The translations under genes were made by a program, and so were the position numbers. Below are positions 21,341 to 33,900 of a stretch of DNA of 62,286 bases, piece by piece. Below the pieces are notes generated by a model. That model ran no database searches. It had not been told where the DNA came from and saw only the letters and a list, made by a program, of their open reading frames with translations. The number at the start of each line of letters is the position of its first letter. Position 1 is the stretch's first letter. This stretch comes from Agarophyton chilense (lineage: Eukaryota > Rhodophyta > Florideophyceae > Gracilariales > Gracilariaceae), in NCBI GenBank assembly GCA_030374765.1, contig JARGXX010000061.1:1-62286 (forward strand), in the 5' to 3' direction.

Positions 21341-24300
21341 GAATTCCTATCCGAGACTCTCTCGAGCTTCAATGGAAACACGAGCCAAGATGTTGATCTT
21401 CTACGATATCCTACACTGGCGCGTACGCCACAAGCTGCCCTATTCTTCTACTTCTCCCAGATTGCTGCTCTACCTTCTCTGTGGAGGCCCAGAAAATCGT
21501 ACTGCTGCACCCCCATATCCTTGGGCTTCCCCTGGATCGATTCTTGAAATGAGCTTTCAAGTATCAAGGTATATTTTCATGCATCACGGTCTGTGGACTG
21601 AGAGCTAACTTTCGTCTTGTGGAGCTTCACATCTGTGCTATTATGGTCTTGTACCGTTGGAATTGCGAACTCAATGTGATTTGGAATCCATTCCCTTCAC
21701 AACTATCATGAATTCACGATCTCGTTGCGACGCCGAAGCTTTGAGTGCTTTGTACGTCCAACTATGCATATCCAACGTTCTTATTGGTGGATTTGTTTTG
21801 AACACCTTCTTTTCGCAACTACTTAGTTTTTTCCGTATGATGGTACACAGAGAAATTTTCATTCCCTACAGTCTTTGGTATCTTTTCCCAAAAATCTGAA
21901 GGCTGTGTACGGAACCAAGACATAGAAGTCTACATCGACATCTTTTGCAAACCTTTCATTCTGGGCTGCTTTAATCTATGCTAAAATTTCTTCAGTGGAA
22001 GTGTATGGTGCAAGGAATACCATTCTCGTACGACTATCTTCACGATTCTGTGTCTCTGAGTTTCTTCTCGTTTAACAATCTCCGTGTTCCTTCACGCCAA
22101 TTTCCCGTTGACTTCCGGTTCAGGTTGTCACTAGAGTTCGAATTATGAGAATTGTTTCATATGCGTTCGATGAACTACCGTTATGTTTCGAAGAGGTCCT
22201 GATGAATGCTTTCGGAAGGTGGTTCTTGGTTTCATGAACGTTTTAGAATACATGTTGCATGCGAATCTGGTTTGCTAAACTCCTATTTCGTTATTCTGCT
22301 AATCCTTCAGATCAGGGATGGATATACTGTTAGTCTATCCAGCTCTGTCATGTATCCAGTGAGTCACGAGCTCTTCAGTACGCCCTGCTCCGAGGGATTC
22401 AGTTCTTCCCCTAATCAAGCTTTGACTTTCACCTCAGTTGGTTCTGTCTACGGGTTCTTTGCTCTGGGTTGGTGCTTGTCTTCAACTCTACATTCTGTGT
22501 TTCGAGGTATTGTGTCATTGTGCGCGGGATGAAAATGAACAGTATATTTCCCGGTTTGTACAGGTATCCTTCTTCTTGTATAATATTGTTCTACAAAAGC
22601 ACCAAAACATGTCCTTCTGGCTAATGGTAATCGTTTTTTTACCTCAGATTTTCAGTTCAATACATGCACTCTGTTAGGACCGAGTACATCTGGAAACTGT
22701 GCTCCACGGTAACACATTATGTTCTTACTTTCCTTTGGTAGTTCTCTCACCAACTAATCAAAAGCTTTTTGTTGAGTGAATATTCTGACACTGGTCATGT
22801 ATTCATTGCTTACCACACCCTAAAGCTCTAATACGTTCTCCTTCTTCTACTCTTATTAAAATCACTACTTATGGCCACGCCAGGCTTTGGTTCATTTCAG
22901 GTTCTTTTTCTTTCTTTGATTCAATATATTCCTCATCTCATGAGCTAAGGGAACAGAGGGCAAATAGAGTTCTGTGGGTGGTGGACAGAAGAAGGAAGTG
23001 GAGGTTGTCGCAGAAAAAAATGGGCGCGACTACGGGTATCAGTACAGATTCTTAGTCGAAGCGAGGTGTTCTGCATTCGATTGAGCGATTTGCAGAGCTG
23101 TTGTGAGCATTGGCCTCGCCAATCGCCAATCATGTCTCCGCTTCGGTCACTAGTACGACGCCGACGCGATCACAACGCCAGAAGAAGGGTTTGGTGACAC
23201 CGCCAAGGCCATGAGCGCCGTCAGCAGTAATCACAGGATTGGGTCGTCGTGCAACATCTGGTGCCCGATTTGCCATAGCTGCTCCACCTCGTCGCTACAA
23301 TAGGAGACTTCGTCACAACGCAAGTTGTTGCTGGCGCGTCATCGCCCGAAAGCCATTTGCGGTTCGCAATGTTACAAACGCCCGTAAAAACTCTGGCCTG
23401 TTCTTGTGGGGCCCCCAAATAGTGCTTGGGATTGCCGTTGAGTCTTCTTTCCGTTTCTAATTGTCAAGTTTAATTCTGCTCATGAACGTGAATGTTCTTT
23501 CGACGGAAAACCACTCACGGTGCAGCTTGAAAAGAAATTCTCTATGGTTTCAAAGTTTAATCTGTTTTCCACGTTGTACTATCCCTCATATTTCTTTCAT
23601 CGCCCATGTAATCTCTCCGACCTCTTGAACTTCATGATCGCAAAAGACAAATGAATGTTCTCAGAAGTACTTAGTGTTGATTGCGAGTGTTATGCTTTCT
23701 TGCTCCGACGCACGAGCCTACGACTGCAGATTTTGATTTTGATGACCCCCTGCCACAAGTGCCCCAGAATCAGCTCTGTTCGTACCACGATTATGAAGAA
23801 AGATCGCGATCTTCACTGAGGGGGCAAACCAGGAGGGGTACTGTCTTCGAAGAAAGGGCAAGTTCGATGGAAGTCACCGAAGAAGAATTCCACGAGTGTT
23901 TCGAATTCAGTCTGAAAAACTACAAGTCGCAAATTGACGTGCAGTAGAACCCATAACACTCAAAAGATGTGGACCTCTGCTGTGACATGACGGCGTCCGA
24001 GGCATTTAAGAATGCAACGACGAGGAGCAAGATCGCCAATGTTCTGAGCCCTGCGATTGCGGCTCATGCAGATGAAACTGAGGATACATGCGCTCTGAAG
24101 AAGACATGGAACTGGACTTGGAACCCTGGCTTTCTGATAGAATGGCGTAGATCGCAAAAGAAACCCAACACCTCTTTCTATAAAAAGGTTACGGAACAGT
24201 GCCCGAGCAGCTCTTCACATGAGTGCAGCACGCCGTTCCAGCACGCTTCTCGTTTCTGGAGCGAAGCTGGTATTGCGAAACCACGTTTGGAGCCAACCTA

Positions 24301-24832
24301 ACCGTTAGACTGCAACGCAGCGATGCACGCAAGGCAATGGCGGCCGTTATGAGCCGTTTCTAACCACTCGCAGTGGAAGACACCACGCGAGTTGACAACG
24401 AAGCTGCCTCTGCTGTTGCCTGCAACGGAACGGTGAGGTGGGATGGCTTCGGCGCACTGGCGGTGGTAGAGCTCCAGTGAAGGAGTGATGCTAACGGTTG
24501 AGCCCTGTAAGCCGCCGCGACCTAAGGTCTCATACAGGCGACACGTGTGCGTGTCGACCTCAGGTGAACTCACGTATACTATTAATTTATTTTAATTAGT
24601 TTAATAGGTTAGCATTACAGTGCCAGGGAGATCTCAGTGACTCGCCAGTACTATTTACTCGGCTCGAGTGACGCTTCTCTTTTAGAGTACGGTAGGCACC
24701 GTTAGAATACTTAATAACCCCCTTTGGTATATTAGTTTCACCCTTTGGTCTTCAATCCATCATTTCCGTAGCTCCAACCTGTAGGACTACGCAGTAAATG
24801 CCAGCCCATTGCACCAAGTACTATGGGAGTGC
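21341..24832. other. Unassigned 3.5-kb stretch
   Basis: ORFs of 60-110 codons occur on both strands (for example 22206-22532 plus, 23681-23947 plus, 23969-24301 plus) but none carries a recognisable domain, and no LTR or long repeat pair was found. It may be decayed beyond recognition. Confidence 0.35.
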
Positions 24833-24880
24833 CGCCGTCAAAGATTCGAACCTTAGGAACCGCTCTACCACGCTACCACC
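24833..24880 (-). other. tRNA-like relic with A-box and B-box (possible SINE head)
   Basis: On the reverse strand TGGTAGCGTGG (24878-24868) fits a pol III A box and GGTTCGAATCT (24852-24842) fits a B box, but they are only ~15 nt apart and no anticodon arm fits between them. It is therefore not a working tRNA; a tRNA-derived repeat or deleted tRNA copy is more likely. Confidence 0.35.
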
Positions 24881-26995
24881 GGTCGAGATCCGTACGCTGA
24901 CCCACCGGTCATTGCGTTACAGCTCCCCACGGGCGACAGGCGGATTAGTCGATCCGTGCTTTACAAAAATCTATGAGCAACGGCAGTGGCGCCATTAAGC
25001 CCCACGCTCATCGGCAATCTGCCAGTGGGGCGCGCGCTATAGCCTCTGTCGCCGCTGGTGAACGGGTTGAGCCCATATTGTGTGGGGTTCGAGAACGGGA
25101 TTCTGCCTATGTGGTACGGGCGAAGCAGCGAATAACCTATCCGCAAGCCCACAGGGGGGTGGGGAGATGGGTTCCCTAAAGTTGCGAAGATAGTCGTCGT
25201 GACGTATCGGGGTTGAAAAACGGAACAGCAGGGGTGTACGACGGAATAGAAGGGGTTTGAGAATCTTTTAAGCGTAAAGCGGAACGTCTGTGAATGAGCC
25301 TCTCTGCGGGCACACGTATGAAATGTGTTGCATTGGAATGGGCGTGCATGGCGGCCTTCTGTCTTGGTCACCAGACAGTAGCGAGCGATTCTACGATATT
25401 GGCTTAGTAACGGCAGTGGGCCAGCCTTTCTGCAGTCAGTGTACACACTGTTACACTGAGCTCATTGATACAGTCCTCATTTCTTCTTCGTTAAGATTTC
25501 TATTCTTCTGCAGGGAATGTGGCAAAACTGCTTTTGTTTTTTAATTAAATCTGCTGTATGTGCCTTGCAAAATAATGTAATACTCGAGTGAAGCTGGTTA
25601 GCTCCTCAGTTAAAAAGTCGTAAGTGGTACAGTTTTCAATTCATGTTTAGCGTTGTGGAAATCGCTCGTCACTGTCTTGGTTTCCCTCAAAAATCATTTG
25701 GAAATTATTTGAACACTTTATTGGAAATCTAATTAAAACTCTTTTACTTCATGAAGGCACTCCTACTACCCTGCAAGAAAGACTACTTGAAAATTTCAAT
25801 GAAAAAAATAAGTGCAATAAAAAGAGCCAGTTTTTCTTTAGATCGTCGGCTTGCGAAAGAGACACTGCAACTTTCAAAGGCTCAGCAGGATCCCGTGCTG
25901 TCCCAAATCTGGTGTATTAGTATCATCATTCGCTGATTCTTCCCTCCCGCTTCCAGAAGGGGTGGACAGAGGCCTTGTACTTGGCTTCTCCGTCCGATGG
26001 GAAAGATAGCCCACTGTTCGGATATTTTCTTGCCAAGTACAATACTACGTTAGCAGGTTATATTAAAAAGTTCTCATTGGATTCGCTGTTCATCTCCAGA
26101 TCTTTATTCATGCTGAAATTCTATAGAACGTCGCCAATAGCAGAGTACTGGAGACCCCAAGGGAATGGATTACATCCTGGTGGTTGCCGGCGATTCGCGA
26201 CGCTTCGATGATTAATCATCGTTGCTCGGGAAACTGACTTTTCACGCAGCGAACATCGACATAAGTATTTTTGGAGACAGACACACTTTCTAAGCATGTA
26301 AGGTATCTTTTAAAGAAGAAGTGAAGAGTTTAGAATTATCAAAAGCACTTGAACTTTATCAATACTGAAAAAAATTTGCTTACTTTAATGGCCATTAGCG
26401 CCCCAGTGCGTGAGAAATTCTACAGATGAAGGAATTGATTGATGTTCGTCGGCAGACCATTTTTCAAACTGCGGCTCCGGTAAAAGATTTTGATATCAAT
26501 TTAACTCTTCTACTCATAACAAAGCCGATTAGCAGTGTAGATTACAAGAAAACCATCAGCGTTGCGGCTTATTTCAGAGAGAAAATCGCAAAGTTTTACT
26601 CAGACGCGAGTAATTCTTAAAAGTGTAGAGCATTTTTAGGTGGTCCTAACAATCGTCAACTCAACGCGGAGGCCAAAAAAAGATATTGAAGATTTGCTGA
26701 AGGCCAAGCTTGGCCTTGAATATAAAAAACTTACAACATGGGAGCAAGCCTCACAGGGCGTTGCTGCCAAGAGGTCTGAAACCATTGCGAAGGAGTTCAA
26801 AAGTATGAAGGAGCCTGAGTTATTCCCACAGGCACACAATCATTGCGCGATTCGTATTCGGGCTGAAAATAAACATTAAGTCGAAATATGGAATATGACC
26901 TAGAAACATAGAGGTCGAAATGGCGACACCCAACTCCAGAACCACGAGGTCGAGAATGTACCAGATGCAAATTAGCTTGTATTGGAGTTACCGGA
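24881..26995. other. Unassigned DNA left of the gypsy element
   Basis: Nothing firm. Two short plus-strand ORFs (26426-26620 and 26640-26879) look protein-like (VAAYFREKIAKFYSDA, then KDIEDLLKAKLGLEYKKL) but are unrecognised and too short to support. Confidence 0.3.
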
Positions 26996-27629
26996 TGTCG
27001 TATAATCACCCCTGGGGTATGCTACTGTCTTGTCTCGGGAGCGTAGTGACGCTCAACCGTAGGGAGCGTGGTGACGCTCAACCTTAGAAAATAGACGTGA
27101 TAAACCTCGATGGTAACAGAGCACCGTGAAAACCCGTAGGGGCAAACGGCGGAGCGACTAGCCTATACGGTGTAGGTAAACGATGGTAGGCGTCGACGCG
27201 CGGGAAAGCCTGTGTGGTAGTTGAGAAACAATAAACCAAAAGGTATAGTCGTGACCCAAGTGGTGCCCGTATTTATCGGACTAGAGTGGAAGAGATGCAG
27301 TTCCCTATATGCAGTGGACTGCACTCTCTAGATCACCTGGAAGGTGCAAGCAAGGCACGGTCTCCGACCTAGTCTAAGAGACCTGGCCAGCACTGGCTAC
27401 AGTGCCAGGTGGCCACTCCACTCCTGTACTAAAATACGCATAATTACAATTACTATCACTAACAATTACTCAACCAGAAGGTACATGTCAACACTACACG
27501 TGGCTGACAACACCTAGGTGGTAGCTCGCCCGGAGCTACGTGTCCGATGATTCCTCGCACCCATCACCTACAAGGTCAGCGTAGTGCCTCGGACACCTCA
27601 AAGGTCAGCCCTTCCGGCACTATACGACA
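26996..27629 (-). repeat. 3' LTR of the gypsy element
   Basis: A 634-bp direct copy of 37585-38218 with scattered substitutions. Its ends form a short inverted repeat (TGTCGTATA...TATACGACA). At least three ACC-N5-GGT dyads lie inside it (27335, 27566, 27595). Confidence 0.9.
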
Positions 27630-27642
27630 GACTTCCTTCCTA
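27630..27642 (-). promoter_or_regulatory. Polypurine tract of the gypsy element
   Basis: Minus-strand TAGGAAGGAAGTC immediately precedes the LTR, the expected site of plus-strand priming. It fixes the orientation of the element as minus. Confidence 0.65.
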
Positions 27643-28471
27643 CCCACGAGGCACGCCCCGTGTCTCCCTTCATGACACCATAGAGTTGTAGCAAGCGACA
27701 ATGGCGCGGGCATCTGAGTAGTGTCTGGGAGCGGCGCTGGATCCCTTGAGGTTCAGAATTCGGCGCCAGTATCGGTTGGGGGAGGGCGCGCGACGACTTC
27801 GGTGCACCAATTGAGCCACAAACACTCAGGTAGGGACTGTCATCAGGGCGATGCAGTGTACCTAGCACGCTCTCATACACCTTTTCGGTAGTGGCCCTGC
27901 TTGCTTGCGATTCTGCTTCCGCATCGCCCACTGTCTAACCAAGTTGGTATCGCATCCTTCCCGGTTACTCCAACTTCATTCCCCTCCTAAGTCCCTGTGC
28001 AGCACCGTCCCGCCTGGTCGTTCCCACGGCTCGAAAACCCTTCAGGTAGTGCTGCCCTTAATTGTCGGCGTCGCGACCGTAACCGTACTGTCCGGCTTTT
28101 CCCTGAAGGTTTACTGGCTTCTTGACCTTTCAGGTCTCGTCTACCTTGTAAGGATTGACTCGTGGCGCCGGTGAGGCCTGAGCCTGCGTCGATACAACCA
28201 TTGAGGTGTTGGCCTGGGTCCGTGGTGGATGCTTCCGGTTGTGTGACCTTATTGGTGTTGAGCGGCCCCGTCGGTAATTACGCGACCTTTTTCCGGTTTT
28301 GCATTCCGGTTTACCCTCAACTTAATGTCAGGATCGCGCCACCTCCGCGCTTGCGTTTGAACCCATTCAGTACCACGTCGGTGCACCTCGCGCCGCCTCG
28401 CGGATTCGTCACCGATACCTCGAAGGGGTGGTTCGTCCACACAAGCAGCACCAGCGCTCGAGAGACGTGAG

Positions 28472-30010
28472 ATGCTGGTTACCATTGCGGTCAACAAAGT
28501 TGGAGATTCCGAGGGGATTGATACCCCTGCAGTTATGCCTTTAAGGTCGGATTGGTCCCGTTTCACGATACCTCAAAGGTATGGACCCGCTCGCGACCGC
28601 ACGCCGGCCAATGTTGTACCCGAAAGGTCAGTGTCGGTACTAATGGAAAGGTTGGATCCATTGGTAGTCTTCTCAGAACGGACCGAGGAGGCTTTACTTC
28701 AGAAGGATGAATACCCGCTGGTGTTCACCGCGGCGGTGGAGGTCGAGTCATCACCTCGTTCGTCGGGTCGAGCTACGGCCTTCCCAACCATGTCAGGTAG
28801 CGGCCCATCTCGTGGCCGTGGACGCGGTGGTACTACCAAGAGGGTAACTCGCTCGACTTCGCGAACGCCTACCAACATTGGGTTTCGCAGTATGCCTGTC
28901 CCTGCGACTGAGTTCTCCCCTGGGACTCCAGCTGATTCGTATCATCGCAGTGGTGGACTTCCTTCGACGACACAAACCAATTGGGCTCACAATCTCGCGT
29001 TTGGTGTGGCGAACCGGACGACGAGTCAATATGGACCTTTTGGTGTTACCTTCGACCAGGTGACGAACAATGAACTGTTGAAGCACGATTGGCCTGTGGC
29101 GGTAGCGAATTCGCCGTTGCCGGCAGCTCTTACCAGACCACGATTGGATACCTACTTGAGTTTGTCCCGTTGGGACTGCGAGCGCCTTCGCCCCGTACCC
29201 TTGCTCTTGAAGAAACGGGACCAAGAGTCTCAACCTCGTCAGGGTCGACTGGAATGTTTCCAGAGTCGGCAGCGTCATACACCTTTGAGGTATTTCACCC
29301 AGCCGATATATCCGAGCGACTTGCCGTACGTGCGCATCGAACAGGAGCTGGATTATTACCGTCGATTGGTGGTGCAAGTGTGCCAGTACCCGTCTATTCC
29401 GGAGACTTACCTTCCGGTTTCACCTGACTTGATTTCCCTGAATCGGCCTTTCACCACTATCGATTGGGCTGACCGTAGTAGGTGGGGCGAGGATGCAGCG
29501 ACGGAGAGTCGCGTTCGCACTCGCGACTCGTACAATTCCGTTATGCATATGTTTCATAACGTCGAGTACTTCTCACAACCTACGAAGGATAGACGCGATT
29601 GGTACGTGCTTCGACCAGAGTGGTGGGAGTCCTATGAGGTTCCGTTATCACTGAGCGTACCCACTCCGCCGGTCTTGGCGTACTTGGGGAGTCAAATTTC
29701 CCAGAACCTAGAGCGGTATTACCTCATTTGGTCGATTTCCCTCTCGGAGTGGACCGTATTGGTTGCCATCCTGGCTCTGGAGGCCGCCCGTTACGGCATC
29801 GATTGGGATTGTCGCAATCCCGACTCTGACATAAACCGAGATGGTTTTCAACCTGTAGGTCGCATTTTCTTTATACCTCCGAGGGTTGCCCAGGATATTT
29901 CCCGACTTGGTTACGAGAACATCGTGGAGGGGACCGACTATACCGTGAAGGATTTGGAATCGTATCTCGAGCAGAGCAAGAATTACCACTGGGATTCCCA
30001 TCAAGGTTGA
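28472..30010 (+). CDS. 512-aa antisense ORF inside the gypsy element, unknown function
   Basis: This long ORF lies downstream of the chromodomain and before the 3' LTR, on the strand opposite to gag-pol. A second ATG at 28790 starts with an Arg/Gly-rich basic segment (MSGSGPSRGRGRGGTTKRV) typical of nucleic-acid-binding tails. The rest is rich in Tyr, Trp and Pro and looks globular (RRDWYVLRPEWWESYEV, LERYYLIWSISLSEWTVLVA). No known domain was recognised and no signal peptide is seen. It stays open for 512 codons in an element whose sense genes are riddled with stops. Antisense ORFs in the same 3' position are known in some plant gypsy elements. Function, expression and start codon are open. 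Confidence 0.6.
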   Translation: MLVTIAVNKVGDSEGIDTPAVMPLRSDWSRFTIPQRYGPARDRTPANVVPERSVSVLMERLDPLVVFSERTEEALLQKDEYPLVFTAAVEVESSPRSSGRATAFPTMSGSGPSRGRGRGGTTKRVTRSTSRTPTNIGFRSMPVPATEFSPGTPADSYHRSGGLPSTTQTNWAHNLAFGVANRTTSQYGPFGVTFDQVTNNELLKHDWPVAVANSPLPAALTRPRLDTYLSLSRWDCERLRPVPLLLKKRDQESQPRQGRLECFQSRQRHTPLRYFTQPIYPSDLPYVRIEQELDYYRRLVVQVCQYPSIPETYLPVSPDLISLNRPFTTIDWADRSRWGEDAATESRVRTRDSYNSVMHMFHNVEYFSQPTKDRRDWYVLRPEWWESYEVPLSLSVPTPPVLAYLGSQISQNLERYYLIWSISLSEWTVLVAILALEAARYGIDWDCRNPDSDINRDGFQPVGRIFFIPPRVAQDISRLGYENIVEGTDYTVKDLESYLEQSKNYHWDSHQG

Positions 30011-30204
30011 GAGGCTTTCGATCCCGCAACTGGGGAGATTGTGCCTCGCCACGCCCAATACTATCCCGGGAGCCTCCTGTTTATAGAGCTCCCGCGAGCC
30101 CCGAACCTTATCACGGTGCTGTAGAGACACGAGTTGGTCGGTAAGCTGGTCCCTTCTCGTCCGAGCCGTTACCTCAAGGTCATAAGTCGCCTATCTCTAC
30201 GGGT

Positions 30205-30690
30205 GTGCCTCCTACTCAACACATCTCCTCGCGGGTTTCTGGTCAGGTTCGACCTCTGTTGGTGGGTATTGCTCGTCCTCCGCCCCAACCTATGATGAAT
30301 TCTCCGGCCGTGATCGGTTTGCTTGCTCGAATTCGCCAGTCTTGCGTCACCAACTTTCAGAGGGCTGGGCCTACCTCCTTGGTCGCTGCATTGACGCTCC
30401 TTGAAGATTTGCTGCCGCGCCATGCGCAATACATGAAGGCGCTGAACCAACTTGGTGAGTTCCGGAATCAGTTACAGGTGGACATGTACCAACTGGCCAC
30501 CCGTCAGGTTGCCAATCTGGCAAGCGTCTCTGCTGCTGCGCCAACTGATCCTTTGACGGATCCCCTTCTAGGTGCAAACTTGAACCCTGCGGTTTTGCCA
30601 CCTGCTCCGGCGGTTCCGTTCGTTCATTCTTTTTGTGGTTTCGACTCCTCTTCCCAGTGGCGGGGCTACCGCTCCTTCGCTACCTCTTAG
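30205..30690 (+). pseudogene. Second antisense ORF, probable C-terminal part of the 28472 protein
   Basis: A 161-codon plus-strand ORF follows 28472-30010 after a stop and a frame change. The sequence between (RAPASPEPYHGAVETRVGR, then a stop) is Pro/Ser-rich and leads in frame into this ORF. It holds a predicted helical stretch (SLVAALTLLEDLLPRHAQYM, ALNQLGEFRNQLQVDMYQLA) and a Pro/Ala-rich tail. The simplest reading is one ~740-residue antisense protein broken by one stop and one frameshift. The family is unknown. Confidence 0.4.
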
Positions 30691-30939
30691 GTCGATGGCT
30701 CCTAGCATTTCCGCGGGTTTTCCTCCGTGGGTAGTCAATTACCACGGGTATTCCTGATTCCATTGCTCCTAAACACACAGGTCCTTCTTAAAGTAAATTG
30801 TAGTCTCTTCTACTGTTCTATTCGGTTGTTCTTTCGTGTCTTCCCTTGTAGGCAATCTGACGCATATGCGTCCACCTTCTGCGGAAAACGACGTATCTTC
30901 TCCCCCTTGCTTAGGCCAGAGTACCACGAAGGTCTAAGG

Positions 30940-33900
30940 TTAGCCGTCTGCAGGCATCGGCTCCTTGCGACGGCGCCAAAATCTGATAAGGAAGTGTGAG
31001 GGTATTGCGGCTGCGGGTTCGAGGGTGTCCCCTTCTGGGCCCCAGCCGTACCGTCTGACGGTGTACTTCAGACCATTGTAGGTTCGCGTGTGGCCCACCA
31101 GACGGTCAACGGGAAATTCCTCTGAGGTTTGGTCCTTATCTTTCGGGGGAACGCCACCTTGAGGGTTCATATGCTCCGAGTTGGGAGCTTCGTGTGTGGA
31201 AGCCGGGTCGGAAGCTTCCGCTGTTACCGTCTGAGGTTAAATTTCTGTCCCTGTTAGAGGGTTGTAATCCGGATCATTCCTTGGTAGGTCATCGTTCACC
31301 TCAATTGGGGTGGGGTACTCCAAGGGTCGAGTGGGCAGAGCTACCGCTCTGGGCTCTCGGGCTGAGGTGCCTGCCTCCATGCGATGTTGAACCGTTTCAG
31401 GTGCTACCATAATACGGTCAATTGATATCGTATTCGGTATTCTGTCCTGGTCAACCGTAACGGTCTGGTCGGATGCGTTCAATACCTTATAAGGTCCCAA
31501 TGACTTGGGTAGGAGCTTCGAATTGATATCTCTATCAATAGCTTCATCGTCCGCTACATCACCCGGTCGTGGTCTTTTACCTGAAGGTGGGTTGTCTATG
31601 TAGACATATTGTCCCGACGATACAGAGACCACTTTGGTTACCCTACGGTCATAGTCGGCCTTGTAGCGCTTCTGGGCTGCAGTGAGGCGGCTCTCTGCTT
31701 GTTTGAGAGCCCTCCTCAACCTCACAAGGGTATTTCACTTAACCTGGGCAGGGGTCAGTGCGCCAGCTGCAGTGCTGGTGGTATGATCTCCCTTCACTAT
31801 AATACCTGGGGGGTGTCGCGAAAGAACCAAATCAAAGGGAGTGGTCTGCATTGACCTGTGTACCTGAAGGTTATAGAAGTAGGTGAGCGGTTGCACCAGC
31901 TCATCCCAACCAGTTTAGTGCTCCTCCGTATAGTGTCGTAGCTTTGATATCAATGTGTGGTTAAAGCGCTCGACCTGTCCGTTCGTCTGCGGGTGGTAGG
32001 CCGTAGTGAAATAGTGCTTAATATCCCATAGGTTACAGACTGCTTCGAAAAACCTCGATGCCAAGTTTGAACCATTATCGGTAAGTAGGTATAGTGGTGC
32101 GCCATACTGGTAGACCCAATTTTTGAGGAACGCGATCGCCAGCGTGGTTGACTTCGTCTCCTTTAAATGTATCGCTCTCGTGAGCTTCGAGAACCTGTCG
32201 TTGATCACGAGAATGTGCTGATACCCAGTCTTGGTCTTTGGAAGCGGTCCTAGAAGGTCTATCTCAACAAACTCCGGCGGACCCGCTGCTGGAAACAGCT
32301 TGAGGTATTTTCGATGCTTTCGAATACCACCGCGGGTACGAACACAGGATTCGCATTGGCCTACAAAGGTATAGACATCATGGGGCATATGAGGCCAATA
32401 GAACTGTTGCCTCAAGGTGTAATACATCCTGGTGGCACCGGGGTGTCTCGATACTCGCGGGTAGTGCGCGAAATACAAGACTCTCGTGCGCAGTGCCTTC
32501 GGAACCACCTTTTAAAGGCTACCATCCAAGGTCGACCTTCTCAAGATATACCCATTGTGGTCCACATCGAACGGTGATCCTTTGAAACCAATTTGATCAG
32601 CCAGGGTTCTGCAGTACGCATCCTGGGCCTGTTCTCGTAGAAATTCCTCTCGTCTTACGGCCATGACGTTCGTTTCTTCTAGGGTCAGTATCTGCGTTGC
32701 CATGTCGGTGTTCCGCAAAGCACCTTCTTCAAGTAATTCCCAACATCCTTCTGGGTGTTCGCCGGTACCATTTTGGTTTGATGACACCAAAAAGCAAGGG
32801 ATATCATCGTCCACCGGTTCTGTCTCTAACCCTGAGGTATTTAAGCGTGACATAGCGTCAGCTATGTTGTGCTTATTACCTGGATGGTACTGTACGTCAT
32901 ATTCAAACTCCAACACTCTCAACCTCCAACGGGCAAGTCTACCAGACGCATCTGCGAGTCCTAGGATCCACCTTCACGCATTGTGGTCCGTGCGCAAAGT
33001 AAAGCGCTCACCATAACGGTATGGACGGAGCATCAACATGCTCCACACTACTGCTAGACATTCCTTCTCGGTTACCGTGTAGTTCTGCTCCGCCTCATTC
33101 ATAGTGCGGTTCCAGTATCCTATAGGTATTTTGTCTCCGTTGTGCTGCTACTGCATGGGACAACAACCAATTTGGGGATGGGATGCATCTGTATCCAGCG
33201 TGTATGGTAGACCCGTTTTCGGTAACGCTAAGATTGGCGGCGACAACAGCGCTCGTTTCAATTCCTCAAATGTGTCCATTTCTTCGTTCGATAGATTCTC
33301 AAACCATTCAGGTCCACCTTTCTGGAGCTTCTTGTTGAGGGGAGCCGCTATTTTCGCGAATCCCTTCACGAAGCGACGAGAGACCTTACATAGACCTATA
33401 AAGGATCGTACGTCTGTCTGGGATCGTGGCAACTTGACCTCTTGTACGGCTCTAATGTTGCTTGGCGCAACTTCTAGGGTACCAGGGCCTATGATGTGTC
33501 CCAGGTATTCAACAGTTCTGGTAAAGAAGACGCACTTGCGTAGCTACAGCGTCACCACCGCCTCAGCTAGAAGGGTTAGTACGGTGTGTACGTGTGCAAA
33601 GTACTCTTCTACTGATCTGCAATAAATGACTACATAATCGATGTATACAAAGGCGGTTGTCTATTTAACCTTCGAAAGGATGATGTCCAGCGCCCTTTGA
33701 AAGGTGGCTGGAGCATTGCGTAACCCGAAAGGCATTCTCGTGAAGGGAAACAAACCTACATGGCACCTGAAGGTCGTTTTGTCTCGATCTTCCTCACGTA
33801 CGGGTACCTGCCAATAACCACAATTGGCATCCAACGTGGTAAATATCTGCGCATCTCCCAAGGAGTCGATGCACTCATCCATTCTGGGTATCTGGTACGA

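Noticed and set aside
24833..24880. A functional tRNA gene on the minus strand.
   Set aside because: A- and B-box matches are too close, no anticodon arm can be folded, and the acceptor stem does not pair.
28793..29377. A 194-aa minus-strand ORF in the gypsy element, considered as part of pol or an env-like gene.
   Set aside because: It is shorter than, and embedded opposite, the 512-aa plus-strand ORF, has shadow-like Arg/Thr-rich composition, and shows no pol or envelope motif.
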